A stretch of DNA of 64,000 bases from assembly GCF_039839275.1 (NCBI RefSeq), contig NZ_JBDOQP010000002.1:620001-684000 (forward strand), written 5' to 3'. This document shows, piece after piece, positions 36,323 to 45,022 of this stretch. Made by a program: the position numbers and the translations under genes. This DNA comes from Aerobium sp039839275. GTDB taxonomy: Bacteria > Pseudomonadota > Alphaproteobacteria > Rhizobiales > Rhizobiaceae. Numbering within the stretch: position 1 is the stretch's first letter; each line of letters starts with the position of its first letter. The notes beneath the pieces were generated by a model that did no database searches, had not been told where the DNA came from, and worked only from the letters and a program-made list of their open reading frames with translations.

Positions 36323-37819
36323 TCATTGCGTGTGCTTTTCCATGGCCTCGAGGGCGGTGGCGAGGCGTGCCTCCTCGCCGTAGTAGCGGGCGCGGTCCCA
36401 GAAAGAGGGACGGCCGATACCCGTCGAGATATGCTCGCCGATGATGCGGCCCTGCGCATCCTCGCCCTTGATGTTGTAGAGGACCAGGTCCTGGGTGATG
36501 ATGACGTCGCCCTCCATTCCGATGACCTCGGTGATGTGGGTGATGCGACGCGAGCCGTCGCGAAGCCGGGCCGCCTGGATGATGACGTCGATCGAGCCGA
36601 CGACGATTTCGCGAACCGTCTTCTGGGGCAGCGAAAAGCCGCCCATGGCGATCATGGATTCGATACGGTTGAGGCACTCGCGCGGGCTGTTGGAGTGGAT
36701 CGTGCCCATCGAGCCGTCGTGACCGGTGTTCATGGCCTGGAGGAGATCGAAGACCTCGGGTCCGCGCACCTCACCCACGACGATGCGTTCGGGACGCATG
36801 CGCAGGCAGTTCTTCACCAGATCGCGCATCGTCACCTCGCCCTCGCCTTCAAGGTTCGGCGGACGGGTTTCGAGGCGGACCACATGAGGCTGCTGGAGCT
36901 GAAGCTCGGCCGAATCCTCGCAGGTGATGATGCGCTCTTCGCGATCGATATAGTTGGTCAGGCAGTTCAGCAGGGTCGTCTTGCCGGAGCCCGTGCCGCC
37001 GGAAATGACCACGTTGCAGCGGACGCGGCCGATGATCTTGAGAACCTCGGCCCCCTCCGGGGTGATGGCGCCGAACTTGACGAGCTGGTCGAGCGTCAGC
37101 TTGTCCTTCTTGAACTTTCGGATGGTCAACGCGGCGCCGTCGATGGACAGTGGCGGCGCGATGACGTTGACGCGCGAACCGTCGGGAAGACGCGCGTCGC
37201 AGATCGGGGAGGATTCGTCGACACGCCGTCCGACCTGGCTGACGATGCGCTGGCAGATGTTGAGAAGCTGCTGGTTGTCGCGGAAGCGGATGTTGGTCTG
37301 CTCGACCTTGCCGCCGACCTCGATGTAGACGTTGCGGGCACCGTTGACCATGATGTCGGCGATGTCGTCGCGCGCCAGCAGCGGCTCCAGCGGGCCGTAG
37401 CCTAGCACGTCGTTGCATATGTCCTCGAGCAGTTCCTCCTGCTCGGAGATCGACATCGCGAAGTTCTTGATCGCGATGATGTCGTTGACGATGTCGCGGA
37501 TTTCCTCGCGCGCCGCGTCGGGCTCCAGCTTTGCGAGCTGCGACAGATCGATGGTGTCGATCAGCGCCGAGAAGACCTGGCTCTTGGTGTCGTAGTAGCT
37601 GTCGCCGCGTTCGCGGGCGGCGCGGCGCGGCGGCTCGTGGGCGATCGGTGGCGCCTCGATGGTCCGCTTCGGCGCCGGCGGGGCAACGGTTTCGGTCACG
37701 ATGCCGGGCGCAGCAGGCTGCGCCTGCGGCACGGCGGTCGTCACCGGCGTGGATGGGCCGGGCGAACGGGGGGCCGGCGTCTCGCCACGCCCGCTGTCAC
37801 TGCCTCTTCTGCCAAACAT
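36323..37819 (-). CDS. cpaF: Tad pilus assembly ATPase CpaF/TadA
   Basis: Hexameric secretion ATPase powering Flp pilus extension and possibly retraction (498 aa). A proline-rich, probably disordered N-terminus (1-70) precedes the helical N-terminal domain. Walker A is ISGGTGSGKTTLLNCL (near 270), the Asp-box is DSAELQLQQPHVVRLETRP, Walker B is RPERIVVGEVRGPEVFDLL, and the His-box is GHDGSMGTIHSNSPRE. All catalytic motifs are intact. The ATG at 37819 is 15 nt from AGGAAG, a loose spacing. It is next to cpaE upstream and tadB downstream. Confidence 0.95.
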   Translation of the reverse strand: MFGRRGSDSGRGETPAPRSPGPSTPVTTAVPQAQPAAPGIVTETVAPPAPKRTIEAPPIAHEPPRRAARERGDSYYDTKSQVFSALIDTIDLSQLAKLEPDAAREEIRDIVNDIIAIKNFAMSISEQEELLEDICNDVLGYGPLEPLLARDDIADIMVNGARNVYIEVGGKVEQTNIRFRDNQQLLNICQRIVSQVGRRVDESSPICDARLPDGSRVNVIAPPLSIDGAALTIRKFKKDKLTLDQLVKFGAITPEGAEVLKIIGRVRCNVVISGGTGSGKTTLLNCLTNYIDREERIITCEDSAELQLQQPHVVRLETRPPNLEGEGEVTMRDLVKNCLRMRPERIVVGEVRGPEVFDLLQAMNTGHDGSMGTIHSNSPRECLNRIESMIAMGGFSLPQKTVREIVVGSIDVIIQAARLRDGSRRITHITEVIGMEGDVIITQDLVLYNIKGEDAQGRIIGEHISTGIGRPSFWDRARYYGEEARLATALEAMEKHTQ

Positions 37820-37844
37820 GTGCGCGTGTATCCGCTTCCTGGAA

Positions 37845-39125
37845 CTACTTCTTCAACTTCAGCCGGCCGAGCAGGTCACCCAGTCCCGGCTTCTTCCTCG
37901 ACTTCACTTCAGATCGACCGGTCAGCACGTGCGCCATTTCCGCGACGATCTTGACCACCGCATGCTGTGCATCCATCTCGCCCAGCATGCGGCCATTGTT
38001 GGCGCTGTTGCCGAACAGGGCCGGATCGAACGGGATCACCGCCATCGGGACCAGGTCGAGCGGCTCGGCGAAGTCGTCGGCGCTGATCTCCGGCCGCTTG
38101 GGGACGCCCGCCTGGTTGATCACCAGCTTTGGCGCGGGATCGTTGGGCCGCAGGCGCCGGAGCGTATCGATGAGGTTCTTGGTGTTGCGCAGATTGGCAA
38201 GCTCGGGCGTCGCCGTGATGACGATCTCGTCGGCCTGGGTCAGGACGCTCTTGGCCCAGCCGTTCCAGATGTGCGGCACGTCGAGCACCAGGAGAGGCGC
38301 GGTGCGCTGGGCGATGTCGATGATCTGCGTGAAGGCCTCGGCATCGAAATCGTAGGTGCGGTCGAGCATCGAGGGCGCGGCCAGCAGGGAGAGCCGTTCG
38401 GCGCACTGCGCCAGCAGGCGGTCGAGATAGACCTCGTCGATACGCTCGGGCGAAAACACCGCTTCGGCGATGCCCTGTGCTGGATCCTGGTCGAAATTGA
38501 TGTTGGCTGTTCCGAATGCGAGGTCGAGATCGGCAACCACGACTTCGGAACTGAACAGGGTCGACATCGACCAGGCGACGTTGTGGGCGATGGTGGACGA
38601 GCCGACGCCGCCCTTGGCGCCGATGAAGGCGATCGACTTGCCGATCGGCGCGGCTTCGGGATCGACGAAGATGGTGGAGATCACCGACAGGATGTCGGCC
38701 ATCGATATCGGCGCCACCACATACTCGGAGATGCCGAACTTGATCAGTTCGCGATAGAGCCAGACGTCGTTGTAGTGGCCCACGACCACGACCTTCGACG
38801 ACGGGTCGCACACTTCGGCAAGCTGCGTCAGCGAGGCGATGAGCTGTTTGGGCTCTTCGCGCGATTCGACGATGATCAGGTTGGGCGTCTGGGCCGACTG
38901 GTAGAACTCGATCGCCGTGCCGATGCCGCCCATGTGCACCTTGAGATGGGCCTTGGCCATGCGCCGGTCGGAGGCGACCCGCTCGATCGGGTTCGCGACG
39001 CTTTCCGTCTCGCAAAAGGCCTGGATCGAAATGCGCGGAACCGGGCGCAGTTCGCTCAGTGCGGCGATTTCGCTTTCGGTCGCGGATTCGACGTCCGCAG
39101 CCGCGTCATAGGCAAGGTTGCTCAT
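37845..39125 (-). CDS. cpaE: Tad pilus localisation protein CpaE/TadZ
   Basis: ParA/MinD-like ATPase that positions the Tad machine, at the pole in Caulobacter (426 aa). A receiver-like N-terminal domain (about 40-165) is followed by the ATPase domain with a deviant Walker A, IGAKGGVGSSTIAHNVAW (near 170), then DLDLAFGTANINFD and VLDVPHIWNGWAKSVL. Ser-Ser replaces the usual Lys-Thr in the loop, as in other CpaE proteins. It lies 20 nt before cpaF and 20 nt after cpaD. Confidence 0.93.
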   Translation of the reverse strand: MSNLAYDAAADVESATESEIAALSELRPVPRISIQAFCETESVANPIERVASDRRMAKAHLKVHMGGIGTAIEFYQSAQTPNLIIVESREEPKQLIASLTQLAEVCDPSSKVVVVGHYNDVWLYRELIKFGISEYVVAPISMADILSVISTIFVDPEAAPIGKSIAFIGAKGGVGSSTIAHNVAWSMSTLFSSEVVVADLDLAFGTANINFDQDPAQGIAEAVFSPERIDEVYLDRLLAQCAERLSLLAAPSMLDRTYDFDAEAFTQIIDIAQRTAPLLVLDVPHIWNGWAKSVLTQADEIVITATPELANLRNTKNLIDTLRRLRPNDPAPKLVINQAGVPKRPEISADDFAEPLDLVPMAVIPFDPALFGNSANNGRMLGEMDAQHAVVKIVAEMAHVLTGRSEVKSRKKPGLGDLLGRLKLKK

Positions 39126-39144
39126 GTCGTCGCCCCGGTTCCCA

Positions 39145-39831
39145 TTACCAATTGATGTCTACTTCGGGAGTCCAGATGGACTCGCGGGCACGATAATCGT
39201 CGATCGAGATGCCGCGACGCGCGGCGTCGATCTCGGACGGCTTGCGCGGTCCGAGGAAATCGGCCGGGTTGGCGACCTGCGCGGCGAGGTTGTTCTGATA
39301 GGAACAGCCGAAATTCGCCCAGTGCTTGTTTTCGGCGTTGGCGAGCATGTCTTCGGGCCACCGGCCGCACTGGCCGGTAGAGGCAGCCATCTCGGCATAG
39401 ATCAGCCGGATCGGAGCTGCGTCGCCATAGCGGGCCGCCTCGTATTGCTGATAGAGGACGCGCCCCTCTGGAACGCCGGCCGCGCGAAGGCGCTTGGCCA
39501 TGTCCGCCGCCACGATCGAGGCCGCGGACTGATTGGCGGAGCCGTAGGGCACCATCATCGTGACGACCGGGCCGACGGCGCGATCATAATTGGCGACGAA
39601 CCCATCCAGGGCAACGCGCTGGACCCGCGAGAGGCCGGTATCCGATGCGCCGACGGGAATGTCGATCTTCTTGTCGCGTTCGGAGATGACGATCGGATGA
39701 TTGGTGCGGTAATCGTCCGGGATCGCGCCCACGGTGATGCTGTCGCGCTTGGCGCAACCGGCCATCAAAGCGGCGGCGAGGACGGCGACGACCGAGAGGC
39801 GCGGGACGATGTTCAGCAGAGCGTCAGACAT
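39145..39831 (-). CDS. cpaD: Tad pilus lipoprotein CpaD
   Basis: Outer-membrane-associated lipoprotein that assists secretin CpaC (228 aa). The signal peptide ends in lipobox LMAGC with lipidated Cys26. The body contains the CpaD-family segments NHPIVISERDKKIDIPVGA and CGRWPEDMLANAENKHWANFG, in part. The C-terminus (WTPEVDINW) is short and polar. It lies between cpaC and cpaE with 15-20 nt spacers. Confidence 0.9.
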   Translation of the reverse strand: MSDALLNIVPRLSVVAVLAAALMAGCAKRDSITVGAIPDDYRTNHPIVISERDKKIDIPVGASDTGLSRVQRVALDGFVANYDRAVGPVVTMMVPYGSANQSAASIVAADMAKRLRAAGVPEGRVLYQQYEAARYGDAAPIRLIYAEMAASTGQCGRWPEDMLANAENKHWANFGCSYQNNLAAQVANPADFLGPRKPSEIDAARRGISIDDYRARESIWTPEVDINW

Positions 39832-39846
39832 GGCAGGTGGTCCCGA

Positions 39847-41382
39847 TCACTTGTAGATGAAGCCGACGACGCCATGGTAGCGACCGGCCGGCCGGTCGGT
39901 CTTCATGGCCCCGTAGACCCGGTTGACGCGGCCGAGGAACATGCCGGCGCCATCGCTTGCAGGGTTGAAATTGTCGTCGGGCTTGGAAAGCGCGGCACGT
40001 GCTGTCGGACGCGAAAGATATGGCGTGACGATGATGACGAGCTCGGTCTCGTTGCGCTCGAACGCCTTGCTGCGGAAGAGCGTGCCGAGCACCGGTATCT
40101 TCGACAGACCCGGCAGGCCGTTGGCGACCTGGCGGACGTCGTCGCGCACGAGGCCGGCGATCATCATCGAGCCGCCCGAAGGGAGCTCGACGGTCGTGTC
40201 GGCGAGACGCTTGCGGATGGACAGCGCATTCATGCCCTGCATGTTGACGCCGCCGGAGAACGCGACGGACCCTTCCGAGGTCGGCTCCGAGACCTGCGTC
40301 CTGATCTTGAGGCTGATGCGGCCCGGCGACAGCACCACCGGCATGAACTCGAGGCCGATGCCGTAGTCGAGCTTCTCGACGGTATAGGTGACGGTACCGC
40401 CTTCTTCCTCCACGTTCTGCTCGGTCACGAGATTGAACTCGCCGCCGACGCGGAAGGTGGCCTTCTCGCCCGACACCGCGGTAAGTGCCGGCTCGGCGAG
40501 CGTCTTCATGACGCCGGCCTGTTCCATCGCATTGAAGTAGGCGTCGATCATCGAGCCCGAGATGCTGCCGCCGCTGTGCGACATCGGCTTGCCGAGGCCG
40601 GCGAAGTTGTCGCCGATCGCACCCCACGTGATGCCGTCGACACTGCCGGAGCCAAGCATGTTCACGCCGAGCTGCTTCATCACGGAGCGGCTGACTTCCG
40701 CCACCGTGACTTTCAGCGTGACCTGGTCCTCGCCGATGATCTGCAGCATGTTGACGATGCGGCTGGTGCGGCGCTGCTGGTCGGGATTGTCGATGTCGAC
40801 ACCGCCCGCCGCGCTGCCGCCGGCGGCGGTCTGCGAATACTGGCCGGTCGTCGCTTCACCGCCAGACACGAAAATCTCGGCGAGTTCCTGCGCCCGCTTG
40901 GCGTCGAGCGGCGTTTCCACGGTGCCCGTCAGCACGACGTTGTCGTTGATGAGCTCCGCGGTGATGTCGGCATTCGGCAGGTAGCGCCTGAGATAGTCGA
41001 CGAGGCCGGAGACGTCGCGCTCCACCTGCAGGTCGAGGCTGGCGATCTGCTCGCCATTGGGGCCGAAGACGAAGATGTTGGTCTCGCCGACCTGCTTGCC
41101 GAAGAGGTAGATGCGGCGCGCCGTGCGGGTCACCGCATCGGCGACCGCCGGGTTGGCGACGAGAATATCGTAGGCGTCGCGCGGCAGGTCGATGACCACC
41201 GACTTGTTGAGACCGAGCTTGACGCGCTGCGTGGCGGTCTGCGCTCCGACGAGCGCGGTCTGCGCATGCGCCTCGCTGGTCATCAGCGGCGTCGCGCCCA
41301 CGCCCATGGCCGCCACGGCGATCATCGCCGCCAGCGAAACGGCGGCGCGGCGGGCGGCCGGCTGGTGGTTCCTCTGGATCAT
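39847..41382 (-). CDS. cpaC: Tad pilus outer-membrane secretin CpaC/RcpA
   Basis: Outer-membrane pore through which the Flp pilus exits (511 aa). A long signal peptide ends near residue 41 (SEAHAQ). The N-terminal pilus/BON-like domain has KSVVIDLPRDAYDILVANP, and the secretin domain runs from about 225 to 450 (VTLKVTVAEVSRSVMKQLGV; LPSGGSMMIAGLVRDDV; GTLFRSKAFERNETELVIIV). Its ATG overlaps the cpaB stop by 4 nt. A second, stand-alone copy of the N-terminal domain is encoded at 44471. Confidence 0.94.
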   Translation of the reverse strand: MIQRNHQPAARRAAVSLAAMIAVAAMGVGATPLMTSEAHAQTALVGAQTATQRVKLGLNKSVVIDLPRDAYDILVANPAVADAVTRTARRIYLFGKQVGETNIFVFGPNGEQIASLDLQVERDVSGLVDYLRRYLPNADITAELINDNVVLTGTVETPLDAKRAQELAEIFVSGGEATTGQYSQTAAGGSAAGGVDIDNPDQQRRTSRIVNMLQIIGEDQVTLKVTVAEVSRSVMKQLGVNMLGSGSVDGITWGAIGDNFAGLGKPMSHSGGSISGSMIDAYFNAMEQAGVMKTLAEPALTAVSGEKATFRVGGEFNLVTEQNVEEEGGTVTYTVEKLDYGIGLEFMPVVLSPGRISLKIRTQVSEPTSEGSVAFSGGVNMQGMNALSIRKRLADTTVELPSGGSMMIAGLVRDDVRQVANGLPGLSKIPVLGTLFRSKAFERNETELVIIVTPYLSRPTARAALSKPDDNFNPASDGAGMFLGRVNRVYGAMKTDRPAGRYHGVVGFIYK

Positions 41383-42200
41383 TTGCCTGCCCCTACTTCG
41401 CTGACTTCCCCGGACTTGATCATGCGCACCGTGCCACGACGGCCCTGCCCCGAAACGAGGTAGTCACCTTCATCTTCGACAACTTCCTGCGTATCGACGA
41501 CAGCCCGAAGCGCCAGTGTGAGACGGTCGGCCATCTGCTGAGCGACCGTGATGATTTCCGCTTGCTGCGGCGTCAGTTCCAGCGTCGCGGTGTCGCCGAC
41601 GCGGACGCGGCGCCCTTCCTCGTCTTCCTGTATCGCCTGGTCGATCGCCAGCACGCGGATGTTCTTGAGGATGGTCTCCGTCACGAAACCGTCGGCCGCG
41701 CCGCCACCGCCATCGGTGGTCGACCGCCGGGTCATGATCACGTCGACGAAATCGTTCGGCAGGATGAAGCCGCCCGCGGACGTGTCGGCGGCGATACGGG
41801 TCGCGACCGCGCGTTTTCCGGCCGGCAGGATAGAGGACATGAAGCTCTGGCCCTCGCCGATCAACTTGAAGCGACGCAGAGGCTCGCCCTCATACATCGG
41901 CACGCGGGCGATCGCGCCCTGGAGTTCGTCAAGCGCGGTGGGATCGCTTTCCCTTGTGATGAAACCGTCGGCGATGTTGTCGGAGGGCCAGGACTGCCAT
42001 GCGAGCTGATCGCCGACGACCGCGCCCATCGGCACGTCACCGTCGAGGACAAGCACTTCCTCGAGCCTGATCGCCGGCTCGCTGGCGCGATTGTCGATCA
42101 CGACCGGCGGCGGCGGCGTCGACATCCGCTTGGCGACATAGCCGGCACCGATCGCCGTTACCACGGCGACGCCCAGAATTATCACACGGGATGGAGCCAT
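41379..42200 (-). CDS. cpaB: Tad pilus assembly protein CpaB/RcpC
   Basis: Periplasmic, membrane-anchored assembly protein (273 aa) with an N-terminal helix (about 5-22), a SAF domain (EEVLVLDGDVPMGAVVGDQL) and an RcpC domain (GKRAVATRIAADTSAGGFILP; NDFVDVIMTRR). The ATG at 42200 has GAGG 9 nt upstream; the in-frame start 48 nt earlier gives a non-family extension. It is the first gene of cpaBCDEF-tadBC after a 135-bp AT-rich spacer holding two CtrA-like sites. Confidence 0.92.
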   Translation of the reverse strand: MAPSRVIILGVAVVTAIGAGYVAKRMSTPPPPVVIDNRASEPAIRLEEVLVLDGDVPMGAVVGDQLAWQSWPSDNIADGFITRESDPTALDELQGAIARVPMYEGEPLRRFKLIGEGQSFMSSILPAGKRAVATRIAADTSAGGFILPNDFVDVIMTRRSTTDGGGGAADGFVTETILKNIRVLAIDQAIQEDEEGRRVRVGDTATLELTPQQAEIITVAQQMADRLTLALRAVVDTQEVVEDEGDYLVSGQGRRGTVRMIKSGEVSEVGAGK

Positions 42201-42251
42201 TCGTCGAAACCTCGTACTCGGCAAGTAAGCCGGACATTGAGGTCCCAATCG

Positions 42252-42266
42252 TCAAATTACGGTTAA
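42252..42266. promoter_or_regulatory. CtrA-like half-match upstream of cpaB
   Basis: TCAA-N7-TTAA, 7 of 8 consensus bases, 52 bp before the cpaB start. Confidence 0.3.
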
Positions 42267-42286
42267 TGGAGCACTTACAATCGTGA

Positions 42287-42301
42287 TTAATTTAAAGTTT
42301 A
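42287..42301. promoter_or_regulatory. CtrA-like site upstream of cpaB
   Basis: TTAA-N7-TTTA, 7 of 8 consensus bases, in a TTAA-rich stretch 87 bp before the cpaB start. Confidence 0.3.
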
Positions 42302-42335
42302 AGCAACCGGGTTCCAGGGCAGCACCGATGCTTCC

Positions 42336-42857
42336 TTAAAGTGCGACGAGGCGCTCCAGTGCCCATTGCATCAAGGTCGTCGAGGGATAGACGATCAGGC
42401 CGCTGATGCCGAGCGCCACACCGTAAGGGATTCCCGCCTTGGTGTTGGCGAAGTGGCGCAGGAACATGTTGCCGCCGGTGAAGGCCGACAGGGCCGACGC
42501 CCGGTAGAGGACGATCAGCAGCGTCATCAGCCCGCCCAGCAGCGACGCGTAGACGAGATACTGCATCAGCTCGACCGAATAGCCCATCCACAGCGCGGTG
42601 GCCGCGAGAAGCTTGGCGTCGCCACCGCCCATGACGCCGATGGCAAACAGTGAGAACGTGATGGCGAGGACCATCGCCGCCACGGCGAAATGCCATCCAT
42701 AGATCGCCCAATCCATGCCGGTGAACGGCGCCACGGCCGCGAACGTTGCCACAAGCAACAGCGACACCCGGTTGGCGATCGTCATCGACAGAATGTCGGA
42801 AACGGCGGCGAAAACCATGCAGAAGGGGAAGACAACGAAAATCAGCGCTTCAAGCAT
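42336..42857 (-). CDS. cpaA: Prepilin peptidase CpaA/TadV
   Basis: Inner-membrane aspartyl protease (173 aa, about six helices) that removes the leader of Flp prepilin and TadE-like pseudopilins. The two catalytic aspartates lie in VSDILSMTIANRVS and GGGDAKLLAATALW. It belongs to the short A24 class without an N-methylase domain. The ATG at 42857 has AGGG 7 nt upstream; the longer start is unlikely. It sits between the flp terminator and cpaB. Confidence 0.92.
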   Translation of the reverse strand: MLEALIFVVFPFCMVFAAVSDILSMTIANRVSLLLVATFAAVAPFTGMDWAIYGWHFAVAAMVLAITFSLFAIGVMGGGDAKLLAATALWMGYSVELMQYLVYASLLGGLMTLLIVLYRASALSAFTGGNMFLRHFANTKAGIPYGVALGISGLIVYPSTTLMQWALERLVAL

Positions 42858-42927
42858 CGGGATACCCTGTGGCATGCGAGACCGCCGGAAAATCTATGCC
42901 GGCGGCGCTTAAGCTTTGATGAAGGCT

Positions 42928-42957
42928 AAAACAGAAATGGCTGCCCGAGGGCAGCCA
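42928..42957 (-). terminator. Terminator after flp
   Basis: On the minus strand TGGCTGCCC / GGGCAGCCA form a nearly perfect stem capped by a tight loop, followed by TTTCTGTTTT. It lies 28 nt after the flp stop and before cpaA, so much of the pilin message should end here. Confidence 0.75.
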
Positions 42958-42985
42958 GATCTGGACGTCAAACTGCTGAAAAATA

Positions 42986-43171
42986 TCAGCAGTTGGTAGC
43001 GTTCGGATCGCCAAGGCACGTCCCGATGTCGGTGAACTGCGTGTTCAGCGCAGTGCCGAGCTGGCCGGCGCCGACAACGATTGCGAGGGCGATGAGGGCG
43101 GCGATGAGGCCGTATTCGATAGCGGTCGCGCCAGACTCGTCTTTCGCAAAGCGCGCAAAAATCTTAGCCAT
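42986..43171 (-). CDS. flp: Flp-type major pilin
   Basis: A 61-aa prepilin. The basic leader MAKIFARFAKDESG is cut by CpaA before ATAIEYGLIAALIALAIVV, the conserved hydrophobic helix with the Glu+5/Tyr+6 pair of Flp pilins. The short C-terminus carries two cysteines (CLGDPNATNC) that could form a disulphide in the periplasm. The ATG has AAGGAG upstream. The gene has its own terminator and a long upstream region shared with a divergent PAP2 gene, so it is likely expressed much more strongly than the assembly genes. Confidence 0.95.
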   Translation of the reverse strand: MAKIFARFAKDESGATAIEYGLIAALIALAIVVGAGQLGTALNTQFTDIGTCLGDPNATNC

Positions 43172-43321
43172 GTGAGAGCTCCTTACTCCATGTGATTACA
43201 GCACTTCCGTCAACGTTTCTGCTGTGTCGATCGGATGGAGTGCACACTAGGCCCCAGCCGTTGCGATCGGCTTAAGAAACATTCTTACCGACATCTTACG
43301 CAGTCAGCGCATTGCGCAAGG

Positions 43322-43336
43322 TTAATGGCAGCCTAA
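43322..43336. promoter_or_regulatory. CtrA-like site in the flp/PAP2 spacer
   Basis: TTAA-N7-CTAA, 7 of 8 consensus bases, 46 bp before the PAP2 gene and 151 bp before flp. A weaker TTAC-N7-TTAC (43285-43299, 6 of 8) lies nearer flp. Confidence 0.35.
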
Positions 43337-43381
43337 TCTGGAAACTAAACTTCGAACGACAAATCGCCCTAGGCAGGCGCC

Positions 43382-44386
43382 ATGTCCCACCGAACTGACA
43401 AGGCCGGCTTTCATCGTTTTTCAGCAATTTCCAGCGATATATCGCGCATGTCTGAACAGAATACGTTCCTGCAAGCCGAACGCCTCGTCCAACGGATCAC
43501 GCTGGCGACGATAGTTCTTTGCATGGCTCTGATCATGATAAAGGGAATAGCGGTCGACGTTCCCGCCTATGGGAGCGCTGTCGGTACGGGCCTGCTCCTG
43601 ATCACGGTAGGGATGATCTATCGTCGTTCCGGACGAGACCAACGGATCGGCTCGACCGCCATCTGCGCGGGCTGGTTCATTCTCTTCACGCTGTCGCTTT
43701 CGCTTTTCAACTATCTGCTCATGCCCCATTGGGCGCCGACGATCGATGTCTACCTGGCCGAGATCGACCTGCTGCTGTTCGGTTATCACTGGCCCGACTT
43801 CGTAAGGGCGAACGCCGCCAATCCGATCGTCTACGAAGCCATGCGATATGCCTATCTTTCGACGCTGCCGCAGATTGCCTGCCTGCTCATCGCTCTTGGT
43901 CTGTCGGGAAGAACGCGCGAGATGTACGGGCTGACGACGACGGTCACGCTTGCGGGCACGATGACGATCGTGATCTGGGGTGTGGTCCCTTCGCTCGGGC
44001 CAAGTGCCCTTTACGAGCTTCCCGCTATGGCGGGACATGCCCCACCGGTGGTCGAGGCCGCTTACGGACGTGAAATCGCACGCCTGTTTGCCGAGGGCGC
44101 CACAATCTTGTCGCCCGACGAGATACGGGGCCTCATTGCCTTCCCGTCATTTCACATCGTGCTGGCAATGGCGGCGGTCGTCTATTCGCGTCGCGTCGCC
44201 TGGCTGTTTCCCCTGTTTCTCGCGGTCAACCTTCTCGTGCTGCCGGGCGTCCTCGTTCATGGCGGGCACCATGTGATCGACATTCCCGCCGGCATGCTGG
44301 TGTTCGCCGTCGCGATGCGTCTTTCCAGACAGTCTGTCCCGCAGGTGGCCGCCAGCCCTAGCCAACTGGTACTCCGCAGTCGCTGA
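43382..44386 (+). CDS. PAP2-superfamily membrane phosphatase/phosphotransferase
   Basis: A 334-aa polytopic membrane protein with about six helices. The PAP2 active-site motifs are present as FPSFHIVLAMAAV (central histidine) and VHGGHHVIDIPAGM (second histidine plus aspartate), the spacing typical of the PAP2_3/inositol-phosphorylceramide-synthase-like group. Such enzymes dephosphorylate lipid phosphates or exchange phosphoryl head groups on the outer face of the inner membrane. The substrate is unknown. It is divergent from flp, in the accessory arm of the pilus locus. ATG 43382 is used; ATG 43448 is an alternative. Confidence 0.8.
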   Translation: MSHRTDKAGFHRFSAISSDISRMSEQNTFLQAERLVQRITLATIVLCMALIMIKGIAVDVPAYGSAVGTGLLLITVGMIYRRSGRDQRIGSTAICAGWFILFTLSLSLFNYLLMPHWAPTIDVYLAEIDLLLFGYHWPDFVRANAANPIVYEAMRYAYLSTLPQIACLLIALGLSGRTREMYGLTTTVTLAGTMTIVIWGVVPSLGPSALYELPAMAGHAPPVVEAAYGREIARLFAEGATILSPDEIRGLIAFPSFHIVLAMAAVVYSRRVAWLFPLFLAVNLLVLPGVLVHGGHHVIDIPAGMLVFAVAMRLSRQSVPQVAASPSQLVLRSR

Positions 44387-44406
44387 GGCTGGCGGGCGGA
44401 TCCCAC

Positions 44407-44421
44407 TTAACCCTTGGTTCA
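44407..44421. promoter_or_regulatory. CtrA-like site upstream of the CpaC-N-domain gene
   Basis: TTAA-N7-TTCA, 7 of 8 consensus bases, 50 bp before the gene at 44471. Confidence 0.3.
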
Positions 44422-44470
44422 CCAATCTCGTTCATCTTCCTTTCAACTGTACAAAAGCTGGAGAGTTCGC

Positions 44471-44896
44471 ATGAAGGCGCGTCGCCTCACTCGTTTTGCA
44501 ACGGCGGCATTGGCGCTGCTTGCCGCGACGTCCAACGTCGCGCTTGCGGCCGAACCCATCCAGGTGCTGATGAACCAGGCGAAGATCGTCAAGCTGGCGC
44601 GGCCGGCGGACACGATCGTGATCGGCAATTCCGAGATTGCCGACGCGGCGGTGCAGGATCCGTCGACCATTGTGCTGACAGGGCGTGACTTCGGCGTCAC
44701 CAATCTCGTCATCCTCGATGCCGACGGCGTGCCGATTGTCGACGAGCAGATCGTCGTCTCGCGTCATTTCAGCAATTCGGTGCGCATCTATCGCCGGTCG
44801 GACGTGCAGACACTGTCATGCACGCCTTATTGCGAGAGCTCCTTCAAGAGCGAAGCGGAGCAGCGCTCCGAAGGCGAACTGAGCGCCGGGCAGTAA
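44471..44896 (+). CDS. Stand-alone CpaC/RcpA N-terminal-domain protein
   Basis: A 141-aa exported protein. Signal peptide about residues 1-27 (TAALALLAATSNVALAA), then a domain equivalent to the N-terminal domain of secretin CpaC: IQVLMNQAKIVKLARPADTIVI, in part, NSEIADAAVQDPSTIVLTG and TNLVILDADG. No secretin barrel follows; the tail carries two cysteines (SCTPYC). It could bind the CpaC periplasmic ring or the TadE-like pseudopilins. The ATG at 44471 has GGAGAG upstream. Confidence 0.82.
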   Translation: MKARRLTRFATAALALLAATSNVALAAEPIQVLMNQAKIVKLARPADTIVIGNSEIADAAVQDPSTIVLTGRDFGVTNLVILDADGVPIVDEQIVVSRHFSNSVRIYRRSDVQTLSCTPYCESSFKSEAEQRSEGELSAGQ

Positions 44897-44913
44897 CGTC
44901 GTTCTCCAAATGG

Positions 44914-44928
44914 TTGACGACAACTTAA
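44914..44928. promoter_or_regulatory. CtrA-like site upstream of the first TadE-like gene
   Basis: TTGA-N7-TTAA, 7 of 8 consensus bases, 95 bp before the gene at 45023. Confidence 0.3.
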
Positions 44929-45022
44929 CCCGATAGCTGCAATTCGAAAGACCCGCAAAACCGGAACGCAACCCATCTCCGCTATACAGTCCGCCATGAC
45001 ATTCCATTGACGGGATGAGGAC

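Noticed and set aside
43272..43286. TTAA-N7-TCTT in the flp spacer as a CtrA site
   Set aside because: Only 5 of 8 bases match the consensus.
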